From DATCJU01 sp036562635 (GTDB lineage: Bacteria > Actinomycetota > Actinomycetes > Mycobacteriales > Pseudonocardiaceae), in the NCBI GenBank assembly GCA_036562635.1, contig DATCJU010000040.1, positions 28,833 through 92,832 on the forward strand: DNA of 64,000 nt, read 5' to 3'. Below the pieces are notes generated by a model, which saw only the letters and a program-made list of their open reading frames with translations, had not been told where the DNA came from and did no database searches. Position numbers and translations under genes: made by a program. Below are positions 60,566 through 64,000 of the stretch, piece after piece (positions within the stretch are counted from its first letter, which is position 1; each line of letters opens with the position of its first letter).

Positions 60566-61942
60566 GTGAACTGGAAGCAGTCGTCCTTCCGGGACAGGCT
60601 TTTCGGGGTGTTCGACGGCCGTCGGCGGACGTGTTTCGCGCAGGCCAGCGATGCCCTGCTCACCACCGCGGAGAAACCGGTCCGCGATTCCGATTCCGCC
60701 GCCGCGGTGCACCGGTTTCCGGATTTCCCGGTCGAGGGCGACGGGTTCGATCCCGACCTGGCCGGTGAGCTGGCGCTGGTGACCCTGCTGCGCCAGGCCG
60801 GGGAGAGCGTGGGTCCCGATCCGGCGACGCGGGCCCGGATCCGACAGCGGGTGCTCGACGCGTGGCAGGCCGAGCTGCGTCCCGACACCGGCGCCGACAC
60901 CGCCGAGGGGGTGGTGCGCGAGGAGGCCGCGCCGGCGGTGGTGCCGCCCACCGGGGCCGGGGAGGACACCGCCCGCCCGGCGGGGTGCCGACCGTTGCGG
61001 ACCCGCCGCCGGGTGCGGGTGGGTGGTGCTCGCGGCCGACTGGTGGTGTCCATGGCCGCGACGCTGTGCCTGCTGCTGTCGCTGTCCGGGATGAGCGTGC
61101 TGCTCAGCCGGGACGCGCTTCCCGGGGACACGTTGTACGCGGTCAAGCGCAGCGCGGAAGGCGCGTCGCTCGGGCTCACCTTCGACGAGGGGAGCCGGGC
61201 GGTGAAGTACCTGGAGTTCGCCGCGGACCGGCTCGGGGAGCTGGAGGTGTTGGCCGCCCGGGCTCCCGGTGACGAGCAGCACGCCGACGCCTACCGGACC
61301 GGGCTGGCCGACTTCGACGAGGACACGACGGCGGGGGCGCGGGCGCTCACCGCGTTGGGCAGCAACGGTGACACCCGGTGGCTGGAGATGCTGCGCGACT
61401 GGGCGTGGGAGCAGCACCGGCGCCTGGTCGCGCTGACGCCGGTGTTGCCCGGGTCGGTGGGCGAGCGTGCCGAGACGACCGCCGAGCTGTTGACCCAGGT
61501 GCAGGCGCGGGCCGAGGCGCTACTGGCCCGCACCGACTGTCTGACGGTCACCTCGGGGGTCACCGACCACCTGGGGGTGCGGCCGGCCGAGGAGCCGTGC
61601 CGGGGACCGCAGCCACCGGAGGCGGACCAGCCCGAGGTGCTGAGTCAGCCGGGCGGGGTGCAGACCGAGGCGGTGCGACCCCCGGTGGCGGCGACGCCCG
61701 AGCCGCCGGTCGCGGAACCGGCGCAGCCGCAGCACCCGCGGTCCAGGCTGGAGATCCAGGCGCCCATGGTCCCGCGGGTCTCGGGGATGCCGCTGCCCTC
61801 GGTGGGGCCGCTGCCCGAGGGTCGGGACGTCCTCGTGGACCCGGGCTCCGGCCCGCCGGCGATCACGCTGCCACCGCCCCTGCCACTGCCGTTGCCGCGG
61901 ATCGTGCTGCCGGGAGTGCCGTATCCGACTCCGGGCGGGTGA
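60566..61942 (+). CDS. RsbN-like anti-sigma factor (DUF5667)
   Basis: 458 residues. The N-terminal 150 residues are cytoplasmic and should bind the sigma factor; a single membrane helix (VVSMAATLCLLLSLSGMSVL) lies near residue 160-180. A DUF5667-type outside domain follows (ALPGDTLYAVKRSAEG, FDEGSRAVKYLEFAADR). The last 110 residues are Pro-rich. The GTG at 60566-60568 fits the frame; ribosome site weak. Confidence 0.82.
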   Translation: MNWKQSSFRDRLFGVFDGRRRTCFAQASDALLTTAEKPVRDSDSAAAVHRFPDFPVEGDGFDPDLAGELALVTLLRQAGESVGPDPATRARIRQRVLDAWQAELRPDTGADTAEGVVREEAAPAVVPPTGAGEDTARPAGCRPLRTRRRVRVGGARGRLVVSMAATLCLLLSLSGMSVLLSRDALPGDTLYAVKRSAEGASLGLTFDEGSRAVKYLEFAADRLGELEVLAARAPGDEQHADAYRTGLADFDEDTTAGARALTALGSNGDTRWLEMLRDWAWEQHRRLVALTPVLPGSVGERAETTAELLTQVQARAEALLARTDCLTVTSGVTDHLGVRPAEEPCRGPQPPEADQPEVLSQPGGVQTEAVRPPVAATPEPPVAEPAQPQHPRSRLEIQAPMVPRVSGMPLPSVGPLPEGRDVLVDPGSGPPAITLPPPLPLPLPRIVLPGVPYPTPGG

Positions 61943-62087
61943 GCGTTCCGGACGTTCCGGCCGAACCGCCCGGTACGGCGAAGATCTGTGGGCGGACGGG
62001 CGGTCCCGATCGCTAGGCTGGACTGGGCCTGTACACGACAGCGGGGAGTCCACGACCACCGCTCGACGCAGACCCGGGAGGGCCGCG

Positions 62088-62993
62088 GTGCCAAGACGGC
62101 AGAAGCGCGGGAAGAGCCTGGAGATGGAGGAGCGCGCCGTACTGGCCGGGCAGGCTTCGGCCGAGGCGGCGGTGGCGTCCGCCGCTCCGGAGCTGGAGTC
62201 CTCGCTGAAGGTGCCGACCGACCTGACCGCCGCCGCGTTCTTCGACGTGGACAACACGATGATGATGGGCGCGTCGATCTTCCACTTCGCCCGGGGGCTC
62301 GCCGCGCGCAAGTACTTCAGCACGGCGGATCTGGCCGGTTTCGCCTGGCAGCAGGTGAAGTTCCGGGTGGGGGGCAAGGAGAACCCGGAGGACGTGCAGG
62401 CCAGCCGGGAGCAGGCCCTGGCGTTCGTGGCCGGGCGCCGGGTGGACGAGCTGGTGGCGCTGGGCGAGGAGATCTACGACGAGCTGATGGCCGACCGGAT
62501 CTGGTCGGGCACCCGGGCGTTGGCGCAGATGCACCTGGACGCCGGGCAGCGGGTGTGGCTGGTGACCGCGACCCCGGTGGAGCTGGCCCGGATCATCGCG
62601 CGGCGGCTCGGGCTCACCGGTGCGCTGGGCACGGTGGCGGAGAGCGTGGACGGGGTGTACACGGGCCGGCTGGTGGGTGACCTGCTGCACGGCCAGGCCA
62701 AGGCGCAGGCGGTGCGGGCGCTGGCGGCGAAGGAGGGCCTGGACCTGCGGCGCTGTACCGCCTACTCGGACTCGGTGAACGACGTGCCCATGCTGTCGGT
62801 GGTGGGGACGGCGGTGGCGGTGAACCCGGACTCGGGGCTGCGGGAGATCGCCCGGGCCCGGGGCTGGGAGATTCGCGACTTCCGCACCGGCCGCAAGGCG
62901 GCCCGGATCGGGGTGCCGAGCGTGCTGGGCGCGGGGGCGATCGCCGGTGCCCTGGCCGCCGGTCTGGCCTACCGCCGCCGCGACCGGGGCTGA
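62088..62993 (+). CDS. HAD-IB family hydrolase, SerB-like
   Basis: 301 residues. Nucleophile motif FFDVDNTMMMGAS, later TATPVELARIIARRLGL, and the metal motif AYSDSVNDVPML. A C-terminal membrane helix (VLGAGAIAGALAAGLAY) is likely. M. tuberculosis SerB1 occupies the same neighbourhood. A phosphomonoester is the likely substrate, perhaps a phosphoserine or lipid. The GTG at 62088-62090 has GGGAGG six bases upstream. Confidence 0.85.
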   Translation: MPRRQKRGKSLEMEERAVLAGQASAEAAVASAAPELESSLKVPTDLTAAAFFDVDNTMMMGASIFHFARGLAARKYFSTADLAGFAWQQVKFRVGGKENPEDVQASREQALAFVAGRRVDELVALGEEIYDELMADRIWSGTRALAQMHLDAGQRVWLVTATPVELARIIARRLGLTGALGTVAESVDGVYTGRLVGDLLHGQAKAQAVRALAAKEGLDLRRCTAYSDSVNDVPMLSVVGTAVAVNPDSGLREIARARGWEIRDFRTGRKAARIGVPSVLGAGAIAGALAAGLAYRRRDRG

Positions 62994-63366
62994 TCCACTG
63001 TGTCGGCTGCGTGGCCGGTGCCCGTGTTCGCCATTCGGCGAGTGGCCGGAATGGCCGGGAACGCGGATCGGGGCGGCATCGACGCTCCTCCGCGGATGTC
63101 GACCGATCCCGCTGATGGTGTTTTCTCCGCGGGGGCGCCACGCCACCGGCAGAGTGCCTCCCGCGCCTGCCGCCGTGTGTTCACACACGGACAGCGTGCT
63201 CTCCTGCACGCATCGAGACGACCGTCAACGACCGGACATCCAGGCGGAAATACAGACCCGCCGCGGAGCAAGTCCATCCCCGGGGAAGGGGTCCGAACTG
63301 ATCATCAGCGGAGCGACCGGTCCGCACGGCCCCCTCAATCGGTCCCGCTCCGGCCGCGAATTCTGC
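62994..63366. other. Intergenic region with hairpin between HAD gene and pentapeptide-repeat gene
   Basis: About 370 bases without a supported gene. GCCATTC (63030-63036) and GAATGGC (63049-63055) pair around a 12-base loop and may terminate the HAD transcript. The segment 63170-63350 has mildly lower G+C and may hold the promoter of the rightward gene. Confidence 0.45.
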
Positions 63367-64000
63367 ATGATCCACCGCATGTCCACGCAGGATCAGGCAG
63401 GTCCGGAGGAGCGGCCTGAGCGTTCTTTCCTGCCGGCGCCCTCCGACCAGGCGAACGAGGAGCAGACCACGCCGGCCATCGAGCCGTACGCCCAGCTCGT
63501 CGAGCAGTTGAGCAGCGACCACATCGAGGTGCGCTTGGGCGCACTGTACGAGCTGGAATGCCTGGCCCATGCCAGGCCGGAGCACCGGCAGGCCTTCGTC
63601 GACCTGCTCTGTGCCTACCTGCGTGCGCCCGACCCCACCGTCGAGGACGCAGCGGACACCTCGGACCCCGCCTCGGCCGGCTCGGACAGCGCCGCCGGTT
63701 GCGTGGAAGAACGGCAGACCGCCCATGAGCGTACCCGGAAGCAGGCCGAGGAACGCCAGTTCCGGCAGTCCGTCCAGCGCGTCCTCACCGACCACCTACG
63801 TGCCGAGCGCGGCCGGAACCCCGAGGAGCTCATCAACCCCAGGTTCTGGCCCGGCATCGACCTGGACCTGTCCGGCGCCACCCTGCACGACTGGGACTTC
63901 ACCGGCTGCGAGGTCCGCACCGCTGACTTCTCCCGTACCCACTTCCACGGCTTCGCCCAGTTTCGTGAGGCGGTCCTTCACAGCCCTGCCACCTTCGACA
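63367..64000 (+). CDS. Pentapeptide-repeat protein (partial, runs off right edge)
   Basis: About 211 residues visible. After a polar head comes a helical domain (VEQLSSDHIEVRLGALYELE, CLAHARPEHRQAFVDLLC) seen in many actinobacterial pentapeptide proteins. A charged helix (ERTRKQAEERQFRQSVQRVL) follows, then the repeats begin: DLSGATLHDWDFTG, CEVRTADFSRTHF. The ATG at 63367-63369 or the in-frame ATG at 63379-63381 may be used; neither has a clear ribosome site. No membrane helices are seen in the visible part. Confidence 0.85.
   Translation, partial: MIHRMSTQDQAGPEERPERSFLPAPSDQANEEQTTPAIEPYAQLVEQLSSDHIEVRLGALYELECLAHARPEHRQAFVDLLCAYLRAPDPTVEDAADTSDPASAGSDSAAGCVEERQTAHERTRKQAEERQFRQSVQRVLTDHLRAERGRNPEELINPRFWPGIDLDLSGATLHDWDFTGCEVRTADFSRTHFHGFAQFREAVLHSPATFD

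Overview
This window is very G+C-rich DNA (GTG starts frequent, dense short-overlap operons, long antisense open frames) from an actinomycete. Gene content and order point to the Pseudonocardiales/Corynebacteriales side of the phylum: the backbone resembles the Mycobacterium tuberculosis Rv05xx neighbourhood (serB1-like HAD, glutaredoxin, hemACDB, small membrane proteins, hemL, phosphatase, resA, ccdA, resB, ccsB, MinD-like ATPase, men genes). It also carries Streptomyces-type regulators: Rex ahead of hemACD, a BldN-like sigma factor with an RsbN-like anti-sigma factor, and BldC. These family and synteny statements come from recall, not from a search.

Layout. 1-8.4 kb: complex I genes nuoA to nuoH on the minus strand (nuoH runs off the left edge), with a Rex-type operator and an iron-box-like site upstream of nuoA. 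9.2-10.1 kb: an uncharacterised protein. 10.3-16.3 kb: a minus-strand type VII-linked polymorphic toxin locus (YbaB-like protein, EspC-like protein, 1573-residue RHS toxin, overlapping putative immunity gene). 16.5-18.6 kb: menJ-like reductase with a Rex-type operator against its Shine-Dalgarno, then menG. 18.8-22.8 kb: paaABCDE, phenylacetyl-CoA epoxidase. 23-33.2 kb: menF, secreted M1 peptidase, menD, menB, menE, a secreted SH3 protein and menA; no menC is present. 33.2-36.4 kb: a second type VII-like operon containing a duplicated two-gene unit of a tagged acidic protein plus a membrane protein. 36.5-39.8 kb: Cds1-like enzyme, a small isoamylase-fold protein, an Lrp regulator, bldC and a small membrane protein. 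39.9-47.4 kb: MinD-like ATPase, system II cytochrome c maturation (ccsB, resB, ccdA, resA), phosphatase, hemL. 47.5-51.3 kb: five small membrane proteins, four of them paralogues. 51.3-57.7 kb: hemB, hemD fusion, hemC, hemA, rex, glutaredoxin-like protein. 57.9-64 kb: acyl-CoA ligase, bldN-like, rsbN-like, HAD hydrolase, and a truncated pentapeptide-repeat gene.

How the parts fit. Most backbone genes build or feed the aerobic respiratory chain: complex I, menaquinone synthesis and tailoring, haem, and cytochrome c maturation. Rex, an NADH/NAD+ sensor, is encoded here, and three good matches to its operator lie ahead of nuoA, menJ and rex itself, so the window looks like a compact redox regulon. 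The main accessory pieces are the two type VII-associated loci and the paa operon.
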